DNA of 28,030 nt, from positions 1 through 28,030 of the forward strand of contig JAFGON010000060.1 of NCBI GenBank assembly GCA_016926475.1, read 5' to 3'. This DNA comes from a candidate division WOR-3 bacterium (GTDB lineage Bacteria; SDB-A). A program made the translations under genes and the position numbers. The notes below the pieces were generated by a model. The model was not told where the DNA came from, searched no databases, and saw only the letters and a list, made by a program, of their open reading frames with translations. This document shows positions 14,243 to 22,862 of the stretch, one piece after another. Numbering within the stretch: the stretch's first letter is position 1; every line of letters starts with the position of its first letter.

Positions 14243-17089
14243 TCAATAGACAGTGAATTTGCAGGCTGAGTGGCTTTGTCCCGACTTTAAAATTGCGAAA
14301 TAACTCGCCTGAGGCAACGCCAGACCTTTTCTGTCTGTCAGTGGCAATTCGACTGTGCCCGATCTTGTTATTGTCTCGGTTCTGATGACCCGCCCTGAGA
14401 CGTCGAATACAGTCAATTCGCCCGGTCTGTCCGGACCGACTCCAGAGACGTAAAATACGGCGGTTCCTCTGTTGAAAAATGACGAGGGCATTATTGAAAT
14501 GCGGGTCAAATAGGGGCCTAAAACGACCTCTTCCTCTACTCCGAGAGGGTTGTACATCCTGATGTCGTCTACAAACCAACCCTCACGTTCTATAGACCCG
14601 TCGGAATGGAATCTGAATCTGAATTTCACCGTGGTCCCGGCGGGAATGTTATCGAGGTCGTACGTGGTCTCGTGCCAGACTGTGTCTACTCCGAATCTCG
14701 CACTCAGATTGTTCCACGTCGTCCCGTTGACAGTGTATTCCACAAGGACAGTGTCCCAGTTGCTTTCGGTGTTGTACCTCTCCCAAAACTTGAAAACGCA
14801 GTCAAGCCCGATGAGCAGGTCCTGTGTTACAAGGCTCGCGTTGACGTTGCTTGAGTAAACATGCGAGGTGGAGTTCCCGCAGTACCAGCTGTGGGTCGGG
14901 GTGTGGGATCTGAACTCGGTTATGTGCCATTGGTCGTTTGTTCCAGAATGCGTCCAGTTGCCCTGCCCGTTTTCAACCGAGTCAATGAACACCTGGAAAC
15001 CGGATAGAAAAGATATGGTGTCAACGGAGTTCACAACCGAGGAGAGGCTTATTGTAGCTTCGAGGTCGACGAGAGTGCCCATAGGAAGCGAAGGGCTTAT
15101 GTAGAATGAAAAACCGTTAGCCGCTCCTGCAGCTCCGGAAGCTAAACTGTCCAAATGACGGAGAGAATCTATCGTGGTAACACCCGAAGTCAATGAAACC
15201 AATTCTATGTCAATATTGTAGCCTGTTGAAAGTCCGGCGTTTAAAACCTCCAGATCCGTTATGACTGTGTCTCCGGGCATAGGACAGGTCGGATTAAACG
15301 AGTAACCGGATAATACGATAGCGGCGTTTTGAGGAAGGGCGTAAGCCTGAACCGCGTCCAAGTCATATCCGGGAGTCGAGCCGGTGTATGAACTGTTGCC
15401 GTCGTCCACAAGTAAAACATACCTCGCTTCCGTGAGTCCTGACGACGTGATGTCGATTTCAGAGGTTCCGTTGCTCATTCCTACAAAATACCAGGGACCC
15501 GTCCAAGTGGCGTTTTCGCCAACGTACACGCTGCATGCTTCAACTGTTCCGTCGTTGCCCTCAAAAATTTTCATGTCCGGACCTGGTCTGTTTTTAATGC
15601 ACGTCTGTGGCCCCATGTCTAAGACAGCCCAGCCCTGCCTCTGGTTTGAAGTCTGTTTTACGCCGAGGGAAAGGTAAAGTCCGTCGGGAGCGCCTAGGGC
15701 GTCTATTGTAAGGGTGTGGTTCTGGTCGTTGTAGTTGGGGACGTTGCAGATGGGAACCTGGAATGCATAGGAGCTGTCCCAGGGGGAGAGCTGAACGTCA
15801 ACCCTCGTAAAAGTGTCTGTGTATGTCGTTATTCCCGTGACGGTTTTCGGTCTGTACCCAGGCGATTCGACCTTGATCGAGTAGGTGCCGGGCATGACGT
15901 ATCTGTGATAGTCTCCGAAATTCTTATCCGTGTAGTAAGGCCAGCCAATCTCAACTACTTTGATGGTCGCCCAAAGTGGATCACCCGTAATAGAATCGGT
16001 GACAATTCCGGCTATTCCCTGGCCTGCTTTCTTTATGAGAACGAACATAGCGCTGTCTTCCCTGTTGCATATCACCTCGATTGAATTTGCGGAGGGATTT
16101 TTTATGTAGCACACCTCTACAGTCGAGCCTATGCATCCGCTGACCCCGTAATCGTAATCTTTAGTCGGGCCGTTTATGTAGTACATGGCGTGTGAGCCCT
16201 GCCCGTGAGGGTAACCTGTAATGGTGGAATAATAGCCCCATATGTTGTTGTAGTTTGCGTTGTCCTTTGGCGGGTCGTAGTGGTAGCTCCAAGCCTGGGA
16301 TATTTGGATCGTACCCGTATGGTAAGATGCGGCTGTAGTGAAATTTCTCGCGTTCATCAGGTTTCCGAGAGCTCTGCTCTCAGGCTGTGAAAACGGGTAA
16401 GAGCTGGACCCTTCCCTGTCCCACATGTACCCATAGTCTCTGTTCAAATCGACGCCGTTCGCGTTATAGCGCATGAGGTTTGTCCTGCCGTCAGGGTTCA
16501 TCATGGGAATAATCCAAATCTCCCTGTTGTCGACAAGACTCGTCAAATACGGGTTGGTTCCGTAGCCTTGACAAAGTCTGTATGCGAGCCAGAGACAGAC
16601 TTCAACAGTAGGGGTTTCATCGCCGTGGTGGTTGGCGTCAAACCGGATTTCAGGTTCAAATTCATCGGTGAGAGGGTTGTCCGTGATTTTCATAACTTGA
16701 ATGACCCTGTTCTGCACAGAATAGCCGAGTGTCTCGACTTTTACGATATTGGGATTTGCCCCAGCCAAGCTTTCAACCATGGCGACGGTCTGCGCGTGGT
16801 TGTGATACTGCGCCCAATCTGGGTGGCTGAAAATGTCCTGAAGGTATTTGGAATAGTCTTCCACAACTATTTCAACTTCGTATCCTTTTTCCCGGACTTC
16901 TTCTATCATCTTTTCGGTCAAGACCACTTCAACCGACCTGGGTCCAACCACCCTTTCTGGGACTATGTCGATAGCCCTGCATTCGGCTCTTACATCGTCT
17001 GAATGAAGAGTTATTCTGACTATACTCTCTCCTGACCAGAGCGAAGACACTGCAAGAGACAGAAGTACGAAACTGATGAAAGCTTTCAT
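14243..17089 (-). CDS. Secreted M14 zinc carboxypeptidase with multi-domain tail and type IX-like sorting domain
   Basis: The 948-residue protein has a signal peptide (about 1-19), a short lead region, and an M14 carboxypeptidase domain (about 90-350). The zinc ligands are H155 and E158 (HHGDE), and H257 in SYHTGT; the catalytic glutamate is E325 in STVEVCY; the substrate-binding NRD is at 216-218. After it come a carboxypeptidase-regulatory-like beta domain (358-435), a beta-rich domain (about 440-590), an Ig-like stretch (about 590-700), and a jelly-roll segment with WFVDDIRMY (838-846). The C-terminal domain has the VFDVSGRVIR motif and ends in KFTVY (about 865-948), resembling Por/type IX sorting domains or FlgD-like Ig caps. 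It should digest peptides outside the cell. AGAGG precedes the ATG, and a candidate promoter lies in the gap before gcvT. All catalytic residues are present. Confidence 0.93.
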   Translation of the reverse strand: MKAFISFVLLSLAVSSLWSGESIVRITLHSDDVRAECRAIDIVPERVVGPRSVEVVLTEKMIEEVREKGYEVEIVVEDYSKYLQDIFSHPDWAQYHNHAQTVAMVESLAGANPNIVKVETLGYSVQNRVIQVMKITDNPLTDEFEPEIRFDANHHGDETPTVEVCLWLAYRLCQGYGTNPYLTSLVDNREIWIIPMMNPDGRTNLMRYNANGVDLNRDYGYMWDREGSSSYPFSQPESRALGNLMNARNFTTAASYHTGTIQISQAWSYHYDPPKDNANYNNIWGYYSTITGYPHGQGSHAMYYINGPTKDYDYGVSGCIGSTVEVCYIKNPSANSIEVICNREDSAMFVLIKKAGQGIAGIVTDSITGDPLWATIKVVEIGWPYYTDKNFGDYHRYVMPGTYSIKVESPGYRPKTVTGITTYTDTFTRVDVQLSPWDSSYAFQVPICNVPNYNDQNHTLTIDALGAPDGLYLSLGVKQTSNQRQGWAVLDMGPQTCIKNRPGPDMKIFEGNDGTVEACSVYVGENATWTGPWYFVGMSNGTSEIDITSSGLTEARYVLLVDDGNSSYTGSTPGYDLDAVQAYALPQNAAIVLSGYSFNPTCPMPGDTVITDLEVLNAGLSTGYNIDIELVSLTSGVTTIDSLRHLDSLASGAAGAANGFSFYISPSLPMGTLVDLEATISLSSVVNSVDTISFLSGFQVFIDSVENGQGNWTHSGTNDQWHITEFRSHTPTHSWYCGNSTSHVYSSNVNASLVTQDLLIGLDCVFKFWERYNTESNWDTVLVEYTVNGTTWNNLSARFGVDTVWHETTYDLDNIPAGTTVKFRFRFHSDGSIEREGWFVDDIRMYNPLGVEEEVVLGPYLTRISIMPSSFFNRGTAVFYVSGVGPDRPGELTVFDVSGRVIRTETITRSGTVELPLTDRKGLALPQASYFAILKSGQSHSACKFTVY

Positions 17090-17123
17090 TTAAACCTCTC
17101 CAGATAAAATTTTTAGATACATG

Positions 17124-17152
17124 TTGACTAATTTTAAGGCTGTAAATATACT
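17124..17152 (+). promoter_or_regulatory. Candidate sigma70 promoter of the gcvT operon
   Basis: TTGACT (17124-17129) is followed after exactly 17 bases by TATACT (17147-17152). Transcription would begin near 17159 and leave a leader of about 44 bases, too short for a tandem glycine riboswitch. It is one of the best promoter matches in the window. Confidence 0.65.
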
Positions 17153-17181
17153 AATATATATTGTGCTATCCAAATAATCAA
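17153..17181 (-). promoter_or_regulatory. Candidate promoter of the M14 peptidase run, facing the gcvT promoter
   Basis: On the minus strand TTGATT (17181-17176) is followed after exactly 17 bases by TATATT (17158-17153). Its -10 directly abuts the -10 of the plus-strand gcvT promoter, so the two promoters read into each other. The minus-strand leader would be about 57 bases. Confidence 0.5.
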
Positions 17182-17202
17182 CTATTTTTAAACGGAGATA
17201 CA

Positions 17203-18312
17203 ATGGACCAGAAGGAATTGAAGTTGACGCCGTTTTACGAAGAGCATTTGAAAGCCGGCGCCAAAATTGTCCCTTTCGCAGGTTACAAAATGCCTATTCA
17301 ATATTCGGCAGGCATCGTGTCGGAGAGTTTGAACGTCAGGACTTCGGCGGGTCTGTTTGATGTTTCACACATGGGTGAAATTGAGGTCAGCGGGAATCAA
17401 GCCCTCGATTTTGTAGACTATTTGGTCACAAACGACGTGTCATCGATCCCCGAAAACGGAGTAGTATACACCGCTATGTGCTATAAAGAAGGTGGAATAG
17501 TAGACGATCTACTTGTCTACAGGCTTTCCGACAGGTACCTTTTGGTTGTAAACGCGTCAAACATTGAAAAAGACTGGGAATGGATAACGATGAACGCCAA
17601 AGATTTCGACGTAAAAATAGAAAATAAATCAGACGAAACCGCGCAACTTGCGCTTCAAGGACCATTTTCGGAAAAAATCATGAGAGAAATAATCTCCCTT
17701 GATTACGATGGCATCGGTTTCTACCAGAGCGTCACCACGGTAATTGACAAAGTCCCAGTTCTCCTCTCGAGAACCGGATACACCGGTGAAGACGGATTCG
17801 AAATCTACGCGCCGGCTGAAAACTCGCGTTTTCTCTGGAACAGGATTTTAGATGTCGGTGAAAAATTGTCAGTTAACCCTGTCGGCCTTGGAGCAAGGGA
17901 TATTTTGAGGCTTGAGATGTGCTATTGCCTTTACGGCAACGACATAACCAAGAACACAACTCCAATTGAAGCCGGCTTAGGATGGGTCGTAAAGCTCGAT
18001 AAAAAAGATTTTTTAGGGAAAGAAGTCCTTTTAAGACAAAAACAAGAAGGGACCGACAAAAAGTTAGTCCACTTCATGCTCGAAGGTAAAAATGTAGCGA
18101 GAAAGGGATTCCCCATAATAGTGGAAAAAGAAATTGTAGGCGAGGTGACAAGCGGTGCGTATTCGCCTATTCTCGATAAAAGCGTCGGCATGGGTTACGT
18201 AAAAACCGGTCATCATAGAGTTAAAACGCCTATTTCAATTGAAATAAGGACAAAGCTCTTTGACGCTGTAATCGTCAAACCGCCGTTCTATAAAAACGCC
18301 ACCCATAAATAA
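17203..18312 (+). CDS. gcvT: Glycine cleavage system T-protein (aminomethyltransferase)
   Basis: GcvT moves the aminomethyl carbon of glycine from lipoyl-GcvH to tetrahydrofolate, releasing ammonia and giving methylene-tetrahydrofolate. The start at ATG 17203 is chosen because it has GGAG five bases before it and begins right at the conserved LTPFYEEHL; a TTG 42 bases upstream is unlikely. The 369-residue protein has SHMGEIEVSG (55-64), the catalytic aspartate region GGIVDDLLVY (97-106), RTGYTGEDGFEIY and the folate-site stretch GLGARDILRLE. Length and motifs are typical. It is the first gene of a tightly packed plus-strand run with gcvH and gcvPA. Confidence 0.97.
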   Translation: MDQKELKLTPFYEEHLKAGAKIVPFAGYKMPIQYSAGIVSESLNVRTSAGLFDVSHMGEIEVSGNQALDFVDYLVTNDVSSIPENGVVYTAMCYKEGGIVDDLLVYRLSDRYLLVVNASNIEKDWEWITMNAKDFDVKIENKSDETAQLALQGPFSEKIMREIISLDYDGIGFYQSVTTVIDKVPVLLSRTGYTGEDGFEIYAPAENSRFLWNRILDVGEKLSVNPVGLGARDILRLEMCYCLYGNDITKNTTPIEAGLGWVVKLDKKDFLGKEVLLRQKQEGTDKKLVHFMLEGKNVARKGFPIIVEKEIVGEVTSGAYSPILDKSVGMGYVKTGHHRVKTPISIEIRTKLFDAVIVKPPFYKNATHK

Positions 18313-18338
18313 ACAACCAAAAAGAAGAAGGAGGACCG

Positions 18339-18740
18339 ATGTCCGAAATCAAAATTCTGCCGGATCTTTTTTACACAGCCACTCACGAATGGGTAAAGTT
18401 GGAAAACCAGAAAATCACCATCGGTATCACAGATTTTGCGCAGAATGAACTATCCGACATTGTATTTCTCGAATACCACGTCTCTGAAGGAGACCTTGTC
18501 AAAAAAGGCGATTCAATATGCACCGTTGAAGCTGTCAAAACAGCGGAAGACATATTTTCTCCAGTAGAGGGAAAAATTGTCAAAATCAATTCATCTCTTC
18601 CCGACAACCCTTCTTTGCTGAACAAAGAACCTTACGAAGGCGGATGGATAGCAGTCATCGAGATTTCCCCTGACTTCTCCCCCGCTTACCTTCTCAGTTC
18701 AGACGACTACAAGACGGTAGTCATTGAAAGCGCTCATTAG
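18339..18740 (+). CDS. gcvH: Glycine cleavage system H-protein (lipoyl carrier)
   Basis: GcvH carries the lipoyl arm that shuttles the aminomethyl group between the P-, T- and L-proteins. The 133-residue protein has the typical HEWVKLE start region (16-22), and the lipoylated lysine is K67 in EAVKTAEDIFSPVEG. The C-terminal region has NKEPYEGGWI. A strong ribosome site AAGGAGG lies before the ATG. The gene is 26 bases after gcvT and 8 bases before gcvPA. No lipoate-attachment gene is in the window. Confidence 0.97.
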   Translation: MSEIKILPDLFYTATHEWVKLENQKITIGITDFAQNELSDIVFLEYHVSEGDLVKKGDSICTVEAVKTAEDIFSPVEGKIVKINSSLPDNPSLLNKEPYEGGWIAVIEISPDFSPAYLLSSDDYKTVVIESAH

Positions 18741-18748
18741 AGGAAAAG

Positions 18749-20101
18749 ATGCCTTACATTCCTCACACAGAAGAAGACAAGCGTCAAATGCTGAAAAGAA
18801 TAGGCTTTGAAAATTTCGATTCACTGCTCAAGGACATCTCACCCGAGCTTATCGCTCCGCTTGATTTCAAACTTCCCGGGGGTCTTTCCGAAATGGACCT
18901 TAAAAAACGAATTATGGGATTGGGCAGAACCAATTACGACCCTGAAAATACAATCCTCTTTGCGGGAGGGGGTATTTACGACCACTACATACCTTCGGCG
19001 GTAAACCATATTTCAATTCGACCGGAATTTTATACAGCGTATACACCCTATCAACCGGAAGTGAGTCAAGGCACCCTTCAAGTTATCTTTGAATTCCAAT
19101 CCATGATCTGCGAACTCACCGGCATGGAGGTTTCAAACGCTTCGATGTACGATGGAGCGACAGCGACAGCGGAAGCTCTTATAATCGGTTCAAAAATAAA
19201 AAAGAAGAAAAAAATCGTCGTCTCAAAATCCCTAAATCCTTCGGTATTGAAAGTAGTAAACACCTATCTATCTCAAAATTACGAATTAGTCACATGCCCC
19301 TTAGACAGCAAAGGGACAACAGACCTGGAGTATCTGCGGTCAATTTTAAACGAAGACGTCGCGGCTACTGCGTTTCCCTACACCAATTTTTTCGGTTTGA
19401 TAGAGCCAATAGAAGAGATCATCGGCATGTCAACAGATACAGGAGTTCTGTCTATTGTCTACGTCAACCCTCTTTCACTTGCTGTGCTGGAACCGCCGGG
19501 AGCTTTCGGCGCTGATTTCACAGTTGGGGAAGCCCAACCCTTGGGAATAGACATCTCTTTCGGGGGACCGCTTCTCGGGATTTTCGCCTCTAAAAAAGAG
19601 CACATTAGAAGCATGCCGGGCAGAATCATCGGTGAGACTAAAGACAAAGACGGTAAAAAGGGATTCGTGATGACTCTTCAAACCAGAGAACAGCATATTA
19701 AAAGAGAAAGGGCTACGAGTAATATCTGCACAAACCAAGCTCTTTGCGCCCTGAGAGCCGCAGTCTATATGGCTCTGCTCGGTAAAGAAGGCCTCTACAA
19801 CGCCGCAATATCATCTCACCAAAAATCTGCTGCCCTTTACTCATCTCTCAAATCTTCCAAAGGATTCGAAGAGGTTTTCCCCTCGTCTTCTTTTTTCAAC
19901 GAGTTCGTGATCAAAACACCTGTAAAAGCGTCGGTTTTCATAGACAAGATGCTTTCAATGGATATTATAGCCGGAATAGACCTCGGACGTTTTGACGCCA
20001 ATAGATCCGATCAAATTCTCGTCGCCGTCACGGAGAAAAGGACAGACGATGAAATTGCTCTATACATAGAATCAGCAAATAAAGTGATTAAGGAGGCTTA
20101 A
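18749..20101 (+). CDS. gcvPA: Glycine dehydrogenase (decarboxylating), P-protein subunit 1
   Basis: The 450-residue protein is the N-terminal half of the split glycine decarboxylase. Diagnostic stretches are [13 protein letters not shown] at the start, [43 protein letters not shown], and [19 protein letters not shown] followed by [18 protein letters not shown]. This half does not carry the PLP lysine, which lies in the second subunit (GcvPB). No gcvPB is found next to it or anywhere else in this window, although gcvPB normally follows directly. AGAGG precedes the ATG. The stop shares one base with the start of the ferredoxin subunit gene (TAATG), so translation of glycine cleavage and of the oxidoreductase is coupled here. 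Confidence 0.95.
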   Translation: MPYIPHTEEDKRQMLKRIGFENFDSLLKDISPELIAPLDFKLPGGLSEMDLKKRIMGLGRTNYDPENTILFAGGGIYDHYIPSAVNHISIRPEFYTAYTPYQPEVSQGTLQVIFEFQSMICELTGMEVSNASMYDGATATAEALIIGSKIKKKKKIVVSKSLNPSVLKVVNTYLSQNYELVTCPLDSKGTTDLEYLRSILNEDVAATAFPYTNFFGLIEPIEEIIGMSTDTGVLSIVYVNPLSLAVLEPPGAFGADFTVGEAQPLGIDISFGGPLLGIFASKKEHIRSMPGRIIGETKDKDGKKGFVMTLQTREQHIKRERATSNICTNQALCALRAAVYMALLGKEGLYNAAISSHQKSAALYSSLKSSKGFEEVFPSSSFFNEFVIKTPVKASVFIDKMLSMDIIAGIDLGRFDANRSDQILVAVTEKRTDDEIALYIESANKVIKEA

Positions 20102-20337
20102 TGGCAACAACTCAAACTCTTCCAACAGTAGTCATAAACGCTTCGCTCTGCAAGGGGTGCGGACTTTGCATCGAAGCCTGCCCCAAAAAATGCCTCGTGT
20201 TTTCTCCGGATCTGAACGAAAAGAGCTACCATCCGGCCGCATACACAGGAGAAGGATGCATAGGATGCGGTATTTGTTTTTACGCATGCCCAGAACCCGG
20301 AGCTATTGAAGTCTACACGAAAGATCAAAAGGAATAG
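20101..20337 (+). CDS. 2x[4Fe-4S] ferredoxin subunit of a 2-oxoacid:ferredoxin oxidoreductase
   Basis: The 78-residue protein is a bacterial-type ferredoxin. Cluster 1 ligands are C17, C20, C23 and C27 ([12 protein letters not shown]), and cluster 2 ligands are C53, C56, C59 and C63 ([12 protein letters not shown]). Its position directly before the alpha subunit gene matches the delta subunit (VorD/KorD) that carries electrons from the TPP site to free ferredoxin. It overlaps gcvPA by one base, and AAGGAGG lies in the end of gcvPA. The TAG stop forms part of the ribosome site of the next gene. Confidence 0.92.
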   Translation: MATTQTLPTVVINASLCKGCGLCIEACPKKCLVFSPDLNEKSYHPAAYTGEGCIGCGICFYACPEPGAIEVYTKDQKE

Positions 20338-20347
20338 GAGTTTCGTT

Positions 20348-21406
20348 ATGGCAAAAGAATTGATCAAAGGAAATTACGCCGTTGTAAAAGCGGCAATTCT
20401 GGCGGGCGCCGAAACTTATTTCGGATACCCAATAACCCCGGCTTCTGAAATTGCCGAAGGAGCCGCTCTCTATTTCCCGAAACTCAACAGGGTTTTCCTA
20501 CAAGCGGAAAGCGAAGTCGCCTCTATAAATATGCTCTATGGATCGGGAGGAGCCGGAGTTCGAACTATGACTGCCAGTTCCGGTCCCGGAATAAGCCTTA
20601 TGCAGGAAGGTATTTCTTACGCGGTTGGATCTGAAGTGCCGTGTTTGATAGTCAACGTGCAAAGAGCCGGACCTGGACTCGGCAACATAGCGCCCGAACA
20701 GGCTGACTACAACCAATCCGTAAAAGGCGGTGGACACGGGTCTTACAAGCTTATTGTCCTCGCTCCGAATTCAGCCCAGGAGATGTGCGACCTGACTATA
20801 AAAGGGCTTGAACTCTCTGATAAATACAGAACTCCCGTGGTTCTTTTATCCGACGCGTTTATCGGTCAAATGATGGAGCCTGTCGATTTCCCGGATCCAT
20901 TGCCTCAAAAAGATCAGCCCAAAAAGCCATGGGCTACTCATGGGACTAAAGAAACCATGAGGAGCATAATAAATTCAATATACTTGGAACCTTTGGAAAT
21001 GGAAGATCACATCAATAGGCTCCTCTCCAAGTTCAAGAAAATTCAAGAAAACGAAACCATGCATGAAGAATACATGGTTCAAGACGCTGAAATACTCCTT
21101 GTCGGTTACGGCATAACTTCAAGAGTTCTCATGGAAGTGGTTGAAATCGCTCGAAAAGAAGGAATAAAAGCGGGCCTTTTCAGGCCTATCACTCTTTGGC
21201 CGTTCCCAAATAAAAGACTTGTCGAATTGGCAGAAAAAACAAGAGACATCCTTGTCGTCGAAATGTCGGATGGACAGCTATTCGAAGATGTCAAACTTCA
21301 GGCAAACTGCAAAAAAGGGATTCACTCATACACGAGAATGGGCGGCATAGTTCCGACGTCGACTGAAATTCTCCAAAAGGTTAAAAAAATTATGGGGAGG
21401 AATTGA
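20348..21406 (+). CDS. vorB: 2-oxoacid:ferredoxin oxidoreductase, alpha subunit (VorB-like)
   Basis: The start is ATG 20348, preceded by TAGGAG; an upstream ATG at 20306 lies inside the ferredoxin gene and has no ribosome site. The 352-residue protein has GYPITPASE (26-34), LQAESEVASINM (51-62) and TASSGPGISLMQEG (75-88), and a C-terminal transketolase-like domain with ILLVGYGITSR. This is the VorB/KorA pattern: the enzyme oxidatively decarboxylates a 2-oxoacid to acyl-CoA and reduces ferredoxin. VorB (branched-chain 2-oxoacids) is favoured over KorA (2-oxoglutarate) because of the length, the separate ferredoxin before it and the ptb gene behind it. Substrate choice remains inferred. The stop shares one base with the next ATG (TGATG). 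Confidence 0.88.
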   Translation: MAKELIKGNYAVVKAAILAGAETYFGYPITPASEIAEGAALYFPKLNRVFLQAESEVASINMLYGSGGAGVRTMTASSGPGISLMQEGISYAVGSEVPCLIVNVQRAGPGLGNIAPEQADYNQSVKGGGHGSYKLIVLAPNSAQEMCDLTIKGLELSDKYRTPVVLLSDAFIGQMMEPVDFPDPLPQKDQPKKPWATHGTKETMRSIINSIYLEPLEMEDHINRLLSKFKKIQENETMHEEYMVQDAEILLVGYGITSRVLMEVVEIARKEGIKAGLFRPITLWPFPNKRLVELAEKTRDILVVEMSDGQLFEDVKLQANCKKGIHSYTRMGGIVPTSTEILQKVKKIMGRN

Positions 21407-22827
21407 TGCAGAAAGTTTACAGAAAACCCAAAGGATTTTACGATGATTTTTTCAGAAACCCGAGCCCCGACAAAAAAACGACACATTACTGTCCGGGATG
21501 CGGACACGGAATCGTTCACAAATATATAGCTGAAGCGATCGAAGATTTCAACATTGGCGAAAAAACAGTTTGGGTCAGCCCTGTGGGATGCAGTGTTTTC
21601 GGTTATTATTATTTCGACTGCGGTCACCAGCAGGCTGCCCACGGCAGAGCGCCGGCAGTGGCTACAGGAATAAAAAGATCCAAACCCGAATCTATTGTCA
21701 TAAGCTATCAGGGAGACGGAGACCTCGCGGCTATAGGCGGAAACGAGATACTGCACGCCGCCAACAGAGGAGAAAGCATAACGGTCTTTTTTGTCAACAA
21801 CAGCATCTATGGAATGACCGGCGGACAAATGGCTCCGACGACTCTCATCGGGCAAAAAACCACCACTTCACCTTACGGCAGAAATGCATTCAACGAAGGG
21901 CATCCTCTCAAGATGTCTGAAATCCTATCTCAACTTGAGAGTCCTGTGTATGTCGAACGAGTGAGTCTGCACGACACCGCCCATAGAAACAAAGCGAGGC
22001 AAGCGATAAGGAAAGCCCTGCAGATACAGATTGAAAACAAAGGTTTTTCATTTGTCGAAATACTATCCATGTGTCCATCCGGCTGGAAGGTTTCTCCTGT
22101 CGATGCCCTAAAATGGATAAAAGAAAACCAACTCCCTTATTTTCCCGTAGGCGTTTACAAAGATGTCTATTCTGAAAGAAAAACAAAAGAAATCACCAAG
22201 CGAGTTTGGGACAAGGAAAAAATTGTACAAGCTCTCGATCTCGACCGGAGGATTGAGTCTTACCCGAGGTCAAAACCGAAAAAGGAAATATTCGAAGAAC
22301 CCAAAGTCAAAATAGCCGGTTTCGGAGGCCAGGGAATACTCATGCTTGGACTTCTTCTTGCAGAATCCGCAATGCTCACTGGAAAAGAAGCGACATGGAT
22401 TCCTTCTTACGGACCCGAGATGAGAGGCGGAACAGCTAATTGTCACGTGGTCATAAAAAACGGTAAAATATCAAATCCGAGTGTCGACAAACCCGATATC
22501 TTGATTGCGATGAACCAACCTTCTCTTGAAAGGTTTGAGAAAGAAGTGTCAGACCAAGGGCTGATAATAATAGACACAACATTGGTCAAAAAAGGAGTCT
22601 CGAGAAAAGACGTACAAGTCTTCGCACAGCCTTTTGCAGACATAGCCGACAAAGAACTAAAAAACACAAAAGTCACAAATACGCTGATCCTCGGAGCTTT
22701 GATTGGTTTGACCGGGATGATTGACAAAAAGGCGATATTCGACGCTTTCAAAAAACACATCACGAGAGAAAACCTGATCGAAGTCAACAAAAAGGCAATA
22801 GACAAAGGAATAAGTTTGGTCAAATGA
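21406..22827 (+). CDS. 2-oxoacid:ferredoxin oxidoreductase, fused beta (TPP-binding) and gamma subunits
   Basis: The start is ATG 21406, with GGGGAGG before it; a TTG one codon earlier is less likely. The 473-residue protein joins two subunits that are usually separate. Residues 1-255 are the beta subunit: CPGCGHG (29-35), a GDGD pair in SYQGDGDLAAIGGNE (100-114) that binds thiamine diphosphate and Mg, and NNSIYGMTGGQ (131-141). After a charged linker (about 256-298), residues 299-473 are the gamma subunit. It starts with KIAGFGGQG (302-310) and continues with SYGPEMRGGTANC (334-346), where the CoA side of the reaction is handled. No stop or frameshift lies between the halves. The gene follows the alpha subunit gene with a one-base overlap and is 35 bases before ptb. 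Confidence 0.93.
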   Translation: MQKVYRKPKGFYDDFFRNPSPDKKTTHYCPGCGHGIVHKYIAEAIEDFNIGEKTVWVSPVGCSVFGYYYFDCGHQQAAHGRAPAVATGIKRSKPESIVISYQGDGDLAAIGGNEILHAANRGESITVFFVNNSIYGMTGGQMAPTTLIGQKTTTSPYGRNAFNEGHPLKMSEILSQLESPVYVERVSLHDTAHRNKARQAIRKALQIQIENKGFSFVEILSMCPSGWKVSPVDALKWIKENQLPYFPVGVYKDVYSERKTKEITKRVWDKEKIVQALDLDRRIESYPRSKPKKEIFEEPKVKIAGFGGQGILMLGLLLAESAMLTGKEATWIPSYGPEMRGGTANCHVVIKNGKISNPSVDKPDILIAMNQPSLERFEKEVSDQGLIIIDTTLVKKGVSRKDVQVFAQPFADIADKELKNTKVTNTLILGALIGLTGMIDKKAIFDAFKKHITRENLIEVNKKAIDKGISLVK

Positions 22828-22862
22828 CCTTTTGAGGACACATTCATTTCTGGAGGGACGTA

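Noticed and set aside
13379-14243. Possible hexameric DeoD-type phosphorylase
   Set aside because: The GRLHHYEG, GPAFETAAE and ITN motifs and the 284-residue length fit the trimeric type instead.
17153-17202. Possible glycine riboswitch ahead of gcvT
   Set aside because: The leader between the promoter and the ATG is only about 44 bases and AT-rich; a glycine riboswitch aptamer would not fit.
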